64,000 nt of DNA from Luteolibacter luteus (GTDB lineage: Bacteria; Verrucomicrobiota; Verrucomicrobiia; Verrucomicrobiales; Akkermansiaceae), in contig NZ_CP051774.1 in NCBI RefSeq assembly GCF_012913485.1, positions 1 through 64,000 on the forward strand, in the 5' to 3' direction. Numbering within the stretch: position 1 is the stretch's first letter; every line of letters starts with the position of its first letter. Below the pieces are notes generated by a model that made no database searches, was not told where the DNA came from, and saw only the letters and a list, made by a program, of their open reading frames with translations. Shown here piece after piece: positions 33,667 to 43,657 of this stretch. A program made the position numbers and the translations under genes.

Positions 33667-36048
33667 GTGCCGATGATGATTTCCCGCCCCGTCTTCCCCT
33701 TACCCCTCCCCCTTTCCGTGCTGATGCTCGCCACCGCTGTCGTCCACGCGGAGGCGGTGCCGAATCGCGAACCGCTGCAGGCGACGCCGTTCACTGCCCT
33801 CGAGCTGGGATCGATCCGTGCGCGGGGTTGGCTGGAGAATCAGCTGAAGCTGCAGGCGGATGGCCTGACCGGTCATGCGGAAGAAGTGATCCCGGAGCTG
33901 GGTCCGGAAAATGGCTGGCGCGGTGGCGAGGGCGAAGCTTGGGAGAAGGGCCCCTACTATCTGCGCGGTCTGGTGAGCCTGGCCTACGTGAAGGATGATC
34001 CGAGGCTGAAGAAGCAGGCGCAGGTGTGGATCGATTCGCTGTTGAAGACGCAGCGCGAGGACGGGCAGCTGGGCCCGAAGTCGAACAACGATTGGTGGCC
34101 GCGGATGGTGATCACGTGGACGCTGCGCGATTACCACGAGGCGACGAAGGATGATCGTGTGATCCCGGCACTGATGAAGTATGCGCGCTACCTGCATGCG
34201 AACTTGCCGCAGCAGCCGCTGCAGGAGTGGGCGAAGGCGCGCGCGGGCGACCAGATCGACACGCTTTACTGGCTCTACAACCGGACCGGAGAGAAGTTTC
34301 TGTTAGAGACGGTGGACGAGCTGCGGAAGCAGGCGAACCGGTGGAATCCTTTCTTCCAGACGCTGCGCGGATCGCCGGAGGATTTCCGGATCGAGCACGG
34401 CGTGAATGTTTCGCAGGCGATGAAGTATCCGGTGGTGAATTACGTCCGCACCGGCGAGGCGAAGGACCGCGCGGTCTTCGGCGAGGCATGGGAAGTCCTG
34501 CCGAAGAAGCATGGCTTGCCGATCGGGATGTGGAGCGGCACGGAGCCGCTGGCGGGTCGCTCGACCACGCAGGGGATCGAGATGTGCTCGATCGTCGAGC
34601 AGATGCTAAGCAACGAGGTGGCGTTGGAAGCGCTGGGTGATCCGGTGATCGGCGACCGGCTGGAGAAGATCGCCTTCAATCTCTTGCCCGGCGGGACGAC
34701 GAAGGACTTCAAGCAATTCCAGTATTACACGCTGCCGAATGTCCCGGTGGCGCGGAAGAATGTGCCGCGGACCTTGCCCTTTGCGGATGACCATGGGGAT
34801 GACTTGCTGGTGAGCCCGCACTCGGGCTTTCACTGCTGCTGCTACAACCTGCACATGGGCTGGCCGAAGTATGTGCAGCACGCGTGGATGGCGACGGGCG
34901 ATGGGGGCTTGGCCGCGGTGGCTTACGGGCCGACGGAGGTTTCGACGACGGTGAAGAAGACGCCGGTGACGATCCAGGAAGAGACGGACTATCCCTTCAG
35001 CGATGTGATCCGCTTCACGGTGAATCCGGCGAAGCCGCTGGCCTTTCCGCTGAAGCTGCGCATCCCGGAGTGGGCTTCAAAGGCGCGGGTGGCGGTGAAT
35101 GGCGAGATGATCGCGGGAGTGAAGAGCGGCGCTTTCCTCACGGTGGATCGCACATGGAAGGCAGGCGACAAGGTGACGATGGAGCTGCCCGCGGAGCTGA
35201 AGACGGAGAATGGCTATCGTGGCTCCGCGGCGATCTGGCGTGGTCCCTTGGTTTTCTCACTGAAGATCGCGGAGACGGTGAAGACGTTCACGAAGATCGG
35301 CGGCGGCTTCGATGAGATCGAGATGACGCCATCGACGCCATGGAACTATGCGCTGGATCTGGAGCGCGAAAACCCGGCGGCACAGGTAAAGCTGCAACGT
35401 GCGAAGATGCCGGAGAATCCGTGGCTGCCGGAGAGCACGCCGATCACGCTGACGGTGCCTGCGAAGCGTCTGCCGCAGTGGGGCTTGGTGCGGGATGAGA
35501 GGATGGCGGACGAGGTGCCGGAGAGCCCGGCAGCGAGCGATCAACCGCTGGAGCAGGTGACGCTGGTGCCCTTTGGCGCGCAGACGCTGCGGATCACGGC
35601 TTTCCCGCTGCTGCGGGGGAAGGAGATCCCGGACCCGGGCTTGAGCTTTTCGCATCACCATGGCGGGGATGCCACGGATGCGATCCTGACGAATGCGGCC
35701 CCATCGTCTTCGCGCGGCGAGGACATCCCGCGGATGACTTTCTGGGATCACACGGGCAGCGCGGAGTGGTTGCAATGGTCGTTTGAAAAGGCGGAGGAGA
35801 TTTCCTCGGTGAGTGTTTATTGGTTCGACGACAGCGGCTCCGGGCGCTGCCGGGTGCCGGCATCGTGGTCGCTTTCCTACAAGGATGGCGGCGAGTGGAA
35901 GCCGGTGAAGGGCGCGGGGGCCTTTGGCGTGGAGAAAGACGCGCCGAACCGCGTGAGCTTCGAGCCGGTGACGACCACGGCGATCCGCCTCGATATCCAG
36001 TTGCAAGAGGGGTTCTCGGGAGGGCTTCTGGAACTGCGCCGCAACTGA
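33667..36048 (+). CDS. glycoside hydrolase family 127 (DUF1680), beta-L-arabinofuranosidase-like
   Basis: A 793-residue secreted enzyme with a signal peptide (residues 1-29). The alpha/alpha barrel spans about 35-430, and beta-sandwich domains follow. The GH127 active-site pattern is visible: Glu305 and Cys307 (GIEMC) and the cysteine cluster 390-392 (FHCCCYN), corresponding to the zinc-binding Glu and Cys residues and the cysteine nucleophile of HypBA1-type enzymes. The C-terminal 130 residues resemble a discoidin-type (F5/8C) carbohydrate-binding module. It probably trims arabinose or related sugars from plant or surface glycans. Confidence 0.85.
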   Translation: MPMMISRPVFPLPLPLSVLMLATAVVHAEAVPNREPLQATPFTALELGSIRARGWLENQLKLQADGLTGHAEEVIPELGPENGWRGGEGEAWEKGPYYLRGLVSLAYVKDDPRLKKQAQVWIDSLLKTQREDGQLGPKSNNDWWPRMVITWTLRDYHEATKDDRVIPALMKYARYLHANLPQQPLQEWAKARAGDQIDTLYWLYNRTGEKFLLETVDELRKQANRWNPFFQTLRGSPEDFRIEHGVNVSQAMKYPVVNYVRTGEAKDRAVFGEAWEVLPKKHGLPIGMWSGTEPLAGRSTTQGIEMCSIVEQMLSNEVALEALGDPVIGDRLEKIAFNLLPGGTTKDFKQFQYYTLPNVPVARKNVPRTLPFADDHGDDLLVSPHSGFHCCCYNLHMGWPKYVQHAWMATGDGGLAAVAYGPTEVSTTVKKTPVTIQEETDYPFSDVIRFTVNPAKPLAFPLKLRIPEWASKARVAVNGEMIAGVKSGAFLTVDRTWKAGDKVTMELPAELKTENGYRGSAAIWRGPLVFSLKIAETVKTFTKIGGGFDEIEMTPSTPWNYALDLERENPAAQVKLQRAKMPENPWLPESTPITLTVPAKRLPQWGLVRDERMADEVPESPAASDQPLEQVTLVPFGAQTLRITAFPLLRGKEIPDPGLSFSHHHGGDATDAILTNAAPSSSRGEDIPRMTFWDHTGSAEWLQWSFEKAEEISSVSVYWFDDSGSGRCRVPASWSLSYKDGGEWKPVKGAGAFGVEKDAPNRVSFEPVTTTAIRLDIQLQEGFSGGLLELRRN

Positions 36049-36175
36049 GCCCCTACTACGTGTTTTACTTATTGCGGGATACGCGGAATACGCGACATTA
36101 TCCGGCCCTTATTCTTCCTCCAGTCCCGGAGCGCGTCCCCACCAAGCCACGCGCCACCGGGAAACTCGAAAGCTC

Positions 36176-39100
36176 GTGAAGAAAGCCCAGCTCGTCCTGC
36201 TCGGGACCCTAATCCCTGTAGGTCTCGCGATGATTGGTGTTGTGCAGCGTCCTGCCCAACAGCCGCCGGATCTGAGCCCGGGCCAAGGGCCGATTGCGGA
36301 GAAATCGCCGTTGGCGGAAGCCGCGCGGGTGGCGCAGGCGGATCTTCCCGCGCTGGCATCCGATGCCGGGCGGAAGGTGCCGCACTTGCATGGCGGCGAC
36401 TGCATCAGCTGCGCGGCCGGGAAGCCGCACACGGAGCCGGTGCGGCTTTCGAAAGTACTACAAGCTTCGTACTTCGAGGGAATGAAGGAGAAAGGCGGGA
36501 GCTTCGGGCTCGCGCTGCCGGACGGCAAGGAAGGCGTGGCGGTCGTCGAGCGGGTGGAGCTGGACGCCGCGGGAAACTGGGTGATGAGCGAGGGCCGGAT
36601 GACCGCGCCTGCGGAGGGACGCTTCCTTTTCCGCCGCCAGCCGGAGGGCACGCCCTCGGGACGCTATGCCGGGGCGATCCGCTTTCCCGCGGAGAGCTAT
36701 GGCTATCTTTTCGAACAAGCGGAGGATGGCAGCCCGCAGCTGACCTATGCCCATGCCGATGGCGTGAGCTGCGTGAACTACGCGAAGCCTCAGGCGATCC
36801 CGCTGGCGGAGAATGCCCCGGAGGCGGAATACCTGCTGCCGGACGAGCATCCGACGGATGCGCAGATCCCGGCGTACCAGAACGGCGTGATCCCGCTGCA
36901 AAGCCTGCCGCGGGCGACGGGCGTGGTGTATCTCGACTTCGATGGCGAGGAGGGCCCCTTCGAGGGCTGGGGAAATTTCGATGCCGCGCCCTCCGGCTCG
37001 AACAACGCGCAGATCTTCGAGGTGTGGTCGCGCGTGGCGGAGGACTTCGCGCCTTTCAACATCAATGTCACCACGGACCTCCAGATCTACCTGGATGCGC
37101 CGGAGACTTCCCGCCAGCGCTGCATCATCACGCCGACCACGAATGCCGCGCCCGGCGCCGGCGGGGTCGCTTACATCGGCTCATGGAATTGGGATGGCGA
37201 CACGCCGTGCTGGGCCTTCTACACGACCGGGAAGAACAGCGCGGAAGTGATCTCCCATGAAGTGGGCCACACGCTGGGGCTAGGCCACGATGGACGCGTG
37301 GCGGAAGGGACCAGCGACGCGGAGGGCTACTATGGCGGCCACTCCGGCTGGGCACCGATCATGGGCGTGGGGTATTACCAGAACCTCAGCCAGTGGTCGA
37401 AGGGCGAGTATGCCCGCGCCGACCAGAAGCAGGATGACCTGGCGGTGATGGATAGTTTCAATGCGGTGGATTTCCGTGCGGATGACAGCGGCGACAGCCC
37501 GGCCACGGCCAGCCCGCTGGAGCTCTTTGGCACGACGATCAACGACGACGGGATCATCGGCACCCGCAGCGATGTGGATGTCTATAAATTCACCACCACC
37601 GGCGGCAGCGCGGCGATCGCGATCAAGCCGCTGAACCAAGGTCCGAACCTGGATATCAGCGCGGAGCTGCGCAATGCGGGAGGCTCCGTGATCGCCACCT
37701 CGAACCCGGATCCGGGGATCGATGCATCCTTCAACCTCAACCTCGCGGCGGGGACCTACACCCTCCACATCGATGGCACGGGCCGTGGCGATGTGCTGGC
37801 CGATGGCTATTCGGACTACGGCTCGCTGGGCCACTATGTGATCGATGGCAACATCGCGGGAGCGATCTCGCCGGATCGTTTCTCGGTGAATGAATTCGCG
37901 CCCGTGGGCACGGCGGTGGGCACGGTGACGCCGGACAAGAATCACGGCGCGAATCCCCTCGCCTTCTCGATTGTCCCGGGCAACAGCGGCAGCAGCTTCG
38001 CAATCAATCCGGTGACCGGCGCGATCACGGTGGCAAATCCCACGCGGCTCGACTTCAGCCTGCTTTCCTCCGGCTGGGATGATCCCGCGGTGATGGAGCT
38101 GCTGGTGCAGGTCACGGATGCCGCGCAGCCCGCGCTGAATGAAACCATCCGCGTGGTGGTGACGGTGATCGATACGGGTGCCACGTCCCCGGCGATCCTG
38201 AAGCACCGCTATTCCTTCACGACCGGCACGAACGATTCCATCGGCACGGCGCATCTCAGCCTGGCCGGTAGCGCCACCGTGAGCGGCGGCAAGCTGGACC
38301 TCCCGGGCGGGCTGACGCGCACGAACCACGCGACCGCGCAGGGTGCGGGTCTGGCCGAGCTGGCAGCCACGATCCATGGCTCCACGGCGGTGACGATGGA
38401 GGCGTGGTTCAACCAGGATACCTTCCAGAATTTCGCCAAGCTCTTCATGGCCGGCACGGCTTCGGGTGCGGACTACCTCGACATCACGCCACGCCGCGGG
38501 TCGGATGGAAATGTTTCCAGCATCTCGATCCGCAAGAACTCCGGCGGGGAATCGAACGTGAAGGGCGGCAGCGCGATGTGGCCGAACGTGGAATACTACG
38601 TCGCCGCGATCTGGGACGAGGTGACGGACTGCATCACGCTGAAGGTCGGCCCGGTCGGCGGCAGCCTGACGACGGTCAGCGAGCCGATGAACGGCAGGAA
38701 ACTCGAGGACCTGGAGATCAGCCAGTTTTTCCTGGGCTCCGCGGTCTTCTGGCCTGACCCGGATTTCGATGGGCAGCTCGATGAATTCCGCATCTGGCGC
38801 GGCGTGCCCAGCGACAGCCGGATCGCGAAGAGCTTCGCAGCCGGTCCGAATCCCTCCGGTGATAGCGATCTCGATGGCCTGCCGGATTCGTGGGAGCTTT
38901 CCTTCACGGGCATCAACAACCTGACGATGCTCGATGGCAACCGCTACGCGAAGAGCGGCTCCGGTGCGGGCAGCGGCGACTACGATGGCGACGGACTCTC
39001 CGACTACGACGAATACAACGGCGGCAGCGGCAGCACGAACCCGACGAAGACCGACAGCGACAACGATGGCTTCAGCGACCTGCTGGAGCGAGCGGAAGGC

Positions 39101-40960
39101 ACGAACCCGAATGACCCGAACAGCGGGCCCTCCGCGAAGCTGGCGCACCGCTATGGCTTCAATGCCGGCGCGATCGACATCGTGGGCACGGCGGACCTGA
39201 CGCTGAAGGGCGGGGCGAGCGTGGCCAATGGCAGCCTGGATGTGCCGGGCGGCCCGCCGCGCGACAGCCAGGCCTATGCCGAAGGCCCCGCGCTGGCGGA
39301 AGTCGCCGCGACAATCCAGAACGCCTACGCGGTGAGCATCGAGGCCTGGTTCAAGCAGGATGTGGCGCAGAACTGGGCGAAGGTGGTGATGGCCGGCAAG
39401 GGTTCGGACGGAAACTACATCGACCTCACCCCGCGCCGCGGCGTGAACAACAATGTCTCCAGCGCATCCTTCAATACGGGCGCGGGCGAAAGCACGGCGA
39501 TCGGCGGGCCAAACGGGACCGCGCTGGTGAATGGCACGAAGTACTATGCCGCTGCGATTTGGAATCCGCTGACGGATTTGCTCACGCTGCGGATGGGCCC
39601 GGTGGGTGGCACGCTGAGCACCTTCACCACGCCGATGGGCGGCAAGAAGCTGTCCCAGCTCCTGGTGAATGAATTCCGCATCGGCGCGGCGGTGCAATTC
39701 GACGATCCGAATTTCGACGGCCAGATCGATGAGGTCCGGGTGTGGAAGGGCGTGCTTTCGAATGCGCAGATCGCGACGAACTTCGCTGCGGGTCCGGTGC
39801 AACCGGCCGGCGATGCCGATGGCGACGGGCTGCCGGACGAGTGGGAGATGTCCTTCCCCGGCATCCATACGCTGCACGTCCTGGGACCGGCGAAGGACTT
39901 CGATGGCGATGGCCTGCTCGATACGGCGGAGCCGCTGGCCGGCACCAGCCCGCTGGACAATGACACCGACCACGATGGCTTCAGCGATCTGGCGGAGGTG
40001 AATGCCGGAACAAATCCGACGGACCCGAACAGCGCACCGGCGGTACCGCCGGCACTGCTCACGCACCGCTATTCCTTCAGTGGAAACCTTGCGGACTCCG
40101 TGGGCACGGCGAACCTGAGCCTGGTGGGCACCGCATCGGTGACGGGTGGAAAGCTGAACCTCCCGGGAGGCGCGACGCGAACGAACCATGCACGGGCCCA
40201 GGGGGCATCCCTCGCCGAGCTGGCCTCGACGATCGATGGTGCCAGCGCGCTGACGATCGAGGGATGGTTCACGCAGGACACCGCGCAGGATTGGTCGAAG
40301 CTCCTGATGCTGGGCCTGAGCACGGGCGGCAACTACATCGACATCACGCCGAAGCGCGGGATCGATGGCAACGTGCCGAGCGCCTCGATCAATCCGGGGA
40401 ATGGCGAAGCGCGGGTGCTGGGCGGGACACCGCTGCCAAATGCCACACCGCATTACTTCGCCGCGACCTGGGACGTGCCGAACAACCGGCTGGTGCTGCG
40501 GATCGGCCCGGTGGGCGGCACGCTGAAGACCTTCCTCTCGACCATGGGCGGCAAGAACCTGGGCGGCTTGAACATCGACCAATTCTTCCTCGGAGCCGCG
40601 GTGGCTTTCGGCGATCCGGACTTCGACGGCCAGATCGACGAGCTGCGGATCTGGAAAGGCTCGCTGACCCGGACGCAGGTGCTGGATCACTTCGCGGTGG
40701 GTCCGGAGGAAGTGGGCACGCAGCCGACTTTCCGCGGCTCCGCCGTGAATGTGGGGGCCACGGGCATCACGCTGAATTACGGGAAGCTGGTGGCAGGCCA
40801 AGTGTATCACGTGGAGTCCAGCCCGACCTTGTCGAACTTCACGCCGGTGCCCGGATCGGAATTTACCGCGGGCTCGGAGAGCGGATCGGTAAGCCTGCCG
40901 ATCAACAAGGGAGTCGATCCCAAGCTCTTCTTCCGCCTGATGAAGGGACCGATCCCGTAA
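36176..40960 (+). CDS. giant secreted zinc metalloprotease with three LamG repeats
   Basis: A 1594-residue protein starting at GTG with a signal-like segment (residues 2-24). The zinc site HEVGHTLGLGHD (361-372) is a metzincin-type H-E-x-x-H-x-x-G-x-x-H motif, with ATGVVYLDFDGE preceding it. A pre-peptidase-like PPC domain (about 445-565) and a cadherin-like segment (570-670) follow. Then come three LamG/concanavalin repeats (about 675-895, 985-1200, 1285-1500) with nearly the same start (HRYSF/HRYGF) and the shared phrases YLDITPRRG / YIDLTPRRG / YIDITPKRG. Between them lie Asp-rich calcium repeats (SDLDGLPDSWELSF, DGDGLPDEWEMSF). It ends with the recurrent VYHVESSP...FFRL module. Confidence 0.85.
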   Translation: MKKAQLVLLGTLIPVGLAMIGVVQRPAQQPPDLSPGQGPIAEKSPLAEAARVAQADLPALASDAGRKVPHLHGGDCISCAAGKPHTEPVRLSKVLQASYFEGMKEKGGSFGLALPDGKEGVAVVERVELDAAGNWVMSEGRMTAPAEGRFLFRRQPEGTPSGRYAGAIRFPAESYGYLFEQAEDGSPQLTYAHADGVSCVNYAKPQAIPLAENAPEAEYLLPDEHPTDAQIPAYQNGVIPLQSLPRATGVVYLDFDGEEGPFEGWGNFDAAPSGSNNAQIFEVWSRVAEDFAPFNINVTTDLQIYLDAPETSRQRCIITPTTNAAPGAGGVAYIGSWNWDGDTPCWAFYTTGKNSAEVISHEVGHTLGLGHDGRVAEGTSDAEGYYGGHSGWAPIMGVGYYQNLSQWSKGEYARADQKQDDLAVMDSFNAVDFRADDSGDSPATASPLELFGTTINDDGIIGTRSDVDVYKFTTTGGSAAIAIKPLNQGPNLDISAELRNAGGSVIATSNPDPGIDASFNLNLAAGTYTLHIDGTGRGDVLADGYSDYGSLGHYVIDGNIAGAISPDRFSVNEFAPVGTAVGTVTPDKNHGANPLAFSIVPGNSGSSFAINPVTGAITVANPTRLDFSLLSSGWDDPAVMELLVQVTDAAQPALNETIRVVVTVIDTGATSPAILKHRYSFTTGTNDSIGTAHLSLAGSATVSGGKLDLPGGLTRTNHATAQGAGLAELAATIHGSTAVTMEAWFNQDTFQNFAKLFMAGTASGADYLDITPRRGSDGNVSSISIRKNSGGESNVKGGSAMWPNVEYYVAAIWDEVTDCITLKVGPVGGSLTTVSEPMNGRKLEDLEISQFFLGSAVFWPDPDFDGQLDEFRIWRGVPSDSRIAKSFAAGPNPSGDSDLDGLPDSWELSFTGINNLTMLDGNRYAKSGSGAGSGDYDGDGLSDYDEYNGGSGSTNPTKTDSDNDGFSDLLERAEGTNPNDPNSGPSAKLAHRYGFNAGAIDIVGTADLTLKGGASVANGSLDVPGGPPRDSQAYAEGPALAEVAATIQNAYAVSIEAWFKQDVAQNWAKVVMAGKGSDGNYIDLTPRRGVNNNVSSASFNTGAGESTAIGGPNGTALVNGTKYYAAAIWNPLTDLLTLRMGPVGGTLSTFTTPMGGKKLSQLLVNEFRIGAAVQFDDPNFDGQIDEVRVWKGVLSNAQIATNFAAGPVQPAGDADGDGLPDEWEMSFPGIHTLHVLGPAKDFDGDGLLDTAEPLAGTSPLDNDTDHDGFSDLAEVNAGTNPTDPNSAPAVPPALLTHRYSFSGNLADSVGTANLSLVGTASVTGGKLNLPGGATRTNHARAQGASLAELASTIDGASALTIEGWFTQDTAQDWSKLLMLGLSTGGNYIDITPKRGIDGNVPSASINPGNGEARVLGGTPLPNATPHYFAATWDVPNNRLVLRIGPVGGTLKTFLSTMGGKNLGGLNIDQFFLGAAVAFGDPDFDGQIDELRIWKGSLTRTQVLDHFAVGPEEVGTQPTFRGSAVNVGATGITLNYGKLVAGQVYHVESSPTLSNFTPVPGSEFTAGSESGSVSLPINKGVDPKLFFRLMKGPIP

Positions 40961-41075
40961 GACGGACCCAAGCGGAGCGACATCTTCCCACAAAAACAGA
41001 TTGGGCACCGCAATGCCCAATCTGCATCGTAGATGTCAGAGGCCCGGATGGAGGCCGAGACGATTCCAATGGGGT

Positions 41076-41912
41076 TCAAGAAGCTACCGAAGACCTCCGG
41101 CGGCGCAGAAGGCAAAAGGAGCCCGCCAAGCCGGCGAGCAGGGCGCTGGAAGGTTCAGGAACAACCGTCGCCCCTTCTCCAAGCTGGACCGCGACCTGAC
41201 TGGAATAGACCTCGTTCTCCGTAAGGCTCTCGTGTGCGCTCAAAACGGAATACCCGGAAATAGGGCCGGAAAGCTTGATGTCATCGAACAAGATGCTGGC
41301 TGAATCGAAGCCGAGTGATGAATTCCACACGGCAGTCACCACATTGGTCCCCACTCCGCTGATTTCATAATTTCCCAGACCCGATCCACCGAAGGCGGTG
41401 AAGATCCCGCCTCCTTCGAGTGTGAATGTGATCGTCGAGCTGGTAAAGCTGAGGTCCTCGCCGCTTATGCCGCTCAGACCATAAGAGAGCCAACCGTTTT
41501 CAGCCGCCGATGTCTGGCCAGAGGAAGGTCCAAAGTCAACGGACTGATCAAGGGTGAATCCAAGGTCTTCTACCCAGGACGCCTCCCCCGGGCTATAGGA
41601 AGTGGTGATCGAGTTGGCTTCAAAGGAAGGGAAATATTGCTCCGCGTTGACAATGTTCGCGGAAAAATTCAGCGCGACCGCAACACCTCCTGAAGAATGG
41701 ATCTGGGTCGTAGGATGAAATCCCTGGCTGCCATCCGGTTCCGAGGTGTATTCGATGACGCCATTCCATTCTGTTAGATCCCATCGGCCCGTATCCTGAG
41801 CCTGTGAGCTGGCGATCAAAGCCGCGACACCGATCCCCGAGGCAACCAACGCAACGGAATGCCGTGACAGCCTCGGATAACAGCAATATCGAGATATCGT
41901 TCTAATCTTCAT
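41076..41912 (-). CDS. PEP-CTERM sorting-domain protein
   Basis: A 278-residue exported protein from the ATG at 41912 with an N-terminal signal (hydrophobic run VALVASGIGVAALIASS, then AQD). The middle is a beta-rich domain with no known motif. The C-terminus is a clear PEP-CTERM tripartite signal: VPEPSSALL, a hydrophobic segment (LAGLAGSFCLL) and RRRR. Such proteins are cleaved and anchored by an exosortase; none is encoded in this window. These substrates often accompany exopolysaccharide loci, as here. Confidence 0.85.
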   Translation of the reverse strand: MKIRTISRYCCYPRLSRHSVALVASGIGVAALIASSQAQDTGRWDLTEWNGVIEYTSEPDGSQGFHPTTQIHSSGGVAVALNFSANIVNAEQYFPSFEANSITTSYSPGEASWVEDLGFTLDQSVDFGPSSGQTSAAENGWLSYGLSGISGEDLSFTSSTITFTLEGGGIFTAFGGSGLGNYEISGVGTNVVTAVWNSSLGFDSASILFDDIKLSGPISGYSVLSAHESLTENEVYSSQVAVQLGEGATVVPEPSSALLAGLAGSFCLLRRRRSSVAS

Positions 41913-42636
41913 TGAATAACTGTAAGGGTTCCTGAAGTCATCCAAACCCAACTAAGGCCTCAAGTAAAAAATCGGGAGTGACCTGCTAGACATCGCCTGC
42001 TGTTAGACTCCATCCCTGAGAGCCTCACCTCGTCACGATTCGAATTCGTGTCGCGTTGGCGACATCTCGATAAGCGCCTAAATCACTAACGACCAGAACC
42101 ACAAAGACCAGGCATCTTTGAAAGCGCTTCAGTTTCCATCTTCGATCCGGCTCTCATTTCAAACAGCCCATCCGGCGAGAACTCGTGCGGCGCGACTGAA
42201 AATAAAAGTCATTTTATTCAACTGCATGAGAAAACCTGTTTACCGACCAATGGGCGTCACCGACGACTGGAAATAATATCTCACCATCCAAGGACATCAC
42301 CCCAAGTCACTCTAACGAGAGCACCCTGTTCGCGTCATCGACAGCCTACTCCATCATCAGGCGGCAGCACGCCCGTGACGATGACCACGCAAATCGCGAA
42401 AGGGCCATCACCCGGTGGTACGAACCGTGACCATCGGCCTCTACCCGGGATACGCGGCTAACATCTTCGACAACCTCAAGTTCTCCGGTGCCGTTTCAAG
42501 CATCCAGATTCTCCAGCCCGAAGCCATCGCCGCGTTCCATGCTAACAGGATCTAACCAATCACGCTCCGTTTCTTGTGCCCGGTCTCCCCTATGGCCCGG
42601 ATCAATGCCAGCAGCTGACGGGAAAAAGATTGCAGA
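41913..42636. other. long intergenic region
   Basis: About 720 bases upstream of the PEP-CTERM gene and the AraC regulator. Apart from the possible gene remnant below I recognise no gene, RNA or clear promoter. The first 400 bases are comparatively AT-rich. Confidence 0.4.
42427..42555 (+). pseudogene. possible C-terminal remnant of a surface protein gene
   Basis: A frame ending in TAA at 42553 reads TIGLYPGYAANIFDNLKFSG..., a phrase typical of the terminal strands of secreted jelly-roll proteins (FDNLKxxG). Upstream the frame is closed at 42382 and no start is convincing. It might be a decayed gene end, but chance cannot be excluded. Confidence 0.28.
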
Positions 42637-43512
42637 TTGCCCGGCACACTCCGTATTTTTGGCTCTGTGTCGGCATCGATCATCAAGTCGCATATCCGAA
42701 GGGTTTCCGGAAGCGGGCATGCATTGGAGCACGTGATCATCGAGCGAAGCTTGGAAGCTCCTTTCATGGAGTATGCCGTCAACTACCGCCCTCCATCCCA
42801 ACACATTCTTGTGGCTCCCACGGAGGAGACATCGCTCTCCTGGTCCCCGGACGGACGGGGAAGGCGCAAGGAGGCAAATTTTTCCTCTGCGGATTTGATC
42901 CTCAACCCAAGCGGTTGCTTCACCCGTCCGCAATGGGATCGTGAGACGAGCTTCATTCTCGTGGCCGTGCAGCCGAAGGGGGTGATACAGGTGTGCGATG
43001 AGCTGGAGATACGGACAGCGGAGGTGCCGGAGCGCTTTCATTTCCGGAACGGTGCCCTGCTCAGGGCGATCCAGCGGCTCATGATGTGCTTCGATGTCGC
43101 CGGGCAACCGATGATGAAGGCGCGGGAGATGGAGCTCACCTTGATCCGGAGCCTGGTCAGCGAATGTGAGAACCTGCGCGATGGCAATCACCGGCTCTCC
43201 AAGTCGCGACTGGAAGCCGTTCACGCCTTCGTTCTGGACCGTCTTTCGTCCACGATCACCCTTGAGGAGATGGCGAAAGTTGCAGGCTACAGCAACTCGC
43301 GCTTTCTGCTGCTCTTCCGGAATACGATGGGGTTCTCGCCACACCAGTATGTCATGAGGGAGCGAATCGAAAAGGCCCGCGTGCTACTGGCGCGGACTCG
43401 CCTGCCGCTCAGCCATGTAGCGACTGACTGTGGATTCTCGGACCAGAGTCATTTCGCGAGGCTCTTCAAGCGGCATACCGGGATGACCCCGCACCAGTGG
43501 CGGTGCGGGTAG
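42637..43512 (+). CDS. AraC-family transcriptional regulator
   Basis: A 291-residue regulator. The C-terminal 100 residues carry two helix-turn-helix motifs (TLEEMAKVAGYSNSRFLLLFRN and LSHVATDCGFSDQSHFARLFKR, each continuing beyond) ending in the family signature TGMTPHQWR. The N-terminal part is a beta-rich sensor domain. The SDR gene starts 145 bases downstream on the same strand and may be its target. The actual start could be one of several ATGs. Confidence 0.85.
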   Translation: MPGTLRIFGSVSASIIKSHIRRVSGSGHALEHVIIERSLEAPFMEYAVNYRPPSQHILVAPTEETSLSWSPDGRGRRKEANFSSADLILNPSGCFTRPQWDRETSFILVAVQPKGVIQVCDELEIRTAEVPERFHFRNGALLRAIQRLMMCFDVAGQPMMKAREMELTLIRSLVSECENLRDGNHRLSKSRLEAVHAFVLDRLSSTITLEEMAKVAGYSNSRFLLLFRNTMGFSPHQYVMRERIEKARVLLARTRLPLSHVATDCGFSDQSHFARLFKRHTGMTPHQWRCG

Positions 43513-43657
43513 GCTATGGAGAGCGGGATGCACGTCACCGGGGCTGGTGATTAATAAGCATTTTGTTCAATACGCCAAGGGAAGCGACACCATGGTGAGG
43601 AGGCTCACTTCCCGGCTCAGCCGAAAGAAGGGAGCCCAATCGAAACTCCATCCATCC

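Noticed and set aside
37280-41020. A 1246-codon open frame on the minus strand opposite the metalloprotease
   Set aside because: It is a shadow of the GC-rich codon bias and repeats of the real gene. Its translation is Arg/His/Asp-rich with no domain, while the + strand protein has signal, zinc motif and LamG domains.
42035-42060. A GATTCGAATTCGTG stretch resembling a tRNA T-loop
   Set aside because: No cloverleaf with acceptor, D and anticodon stems could be built around it.
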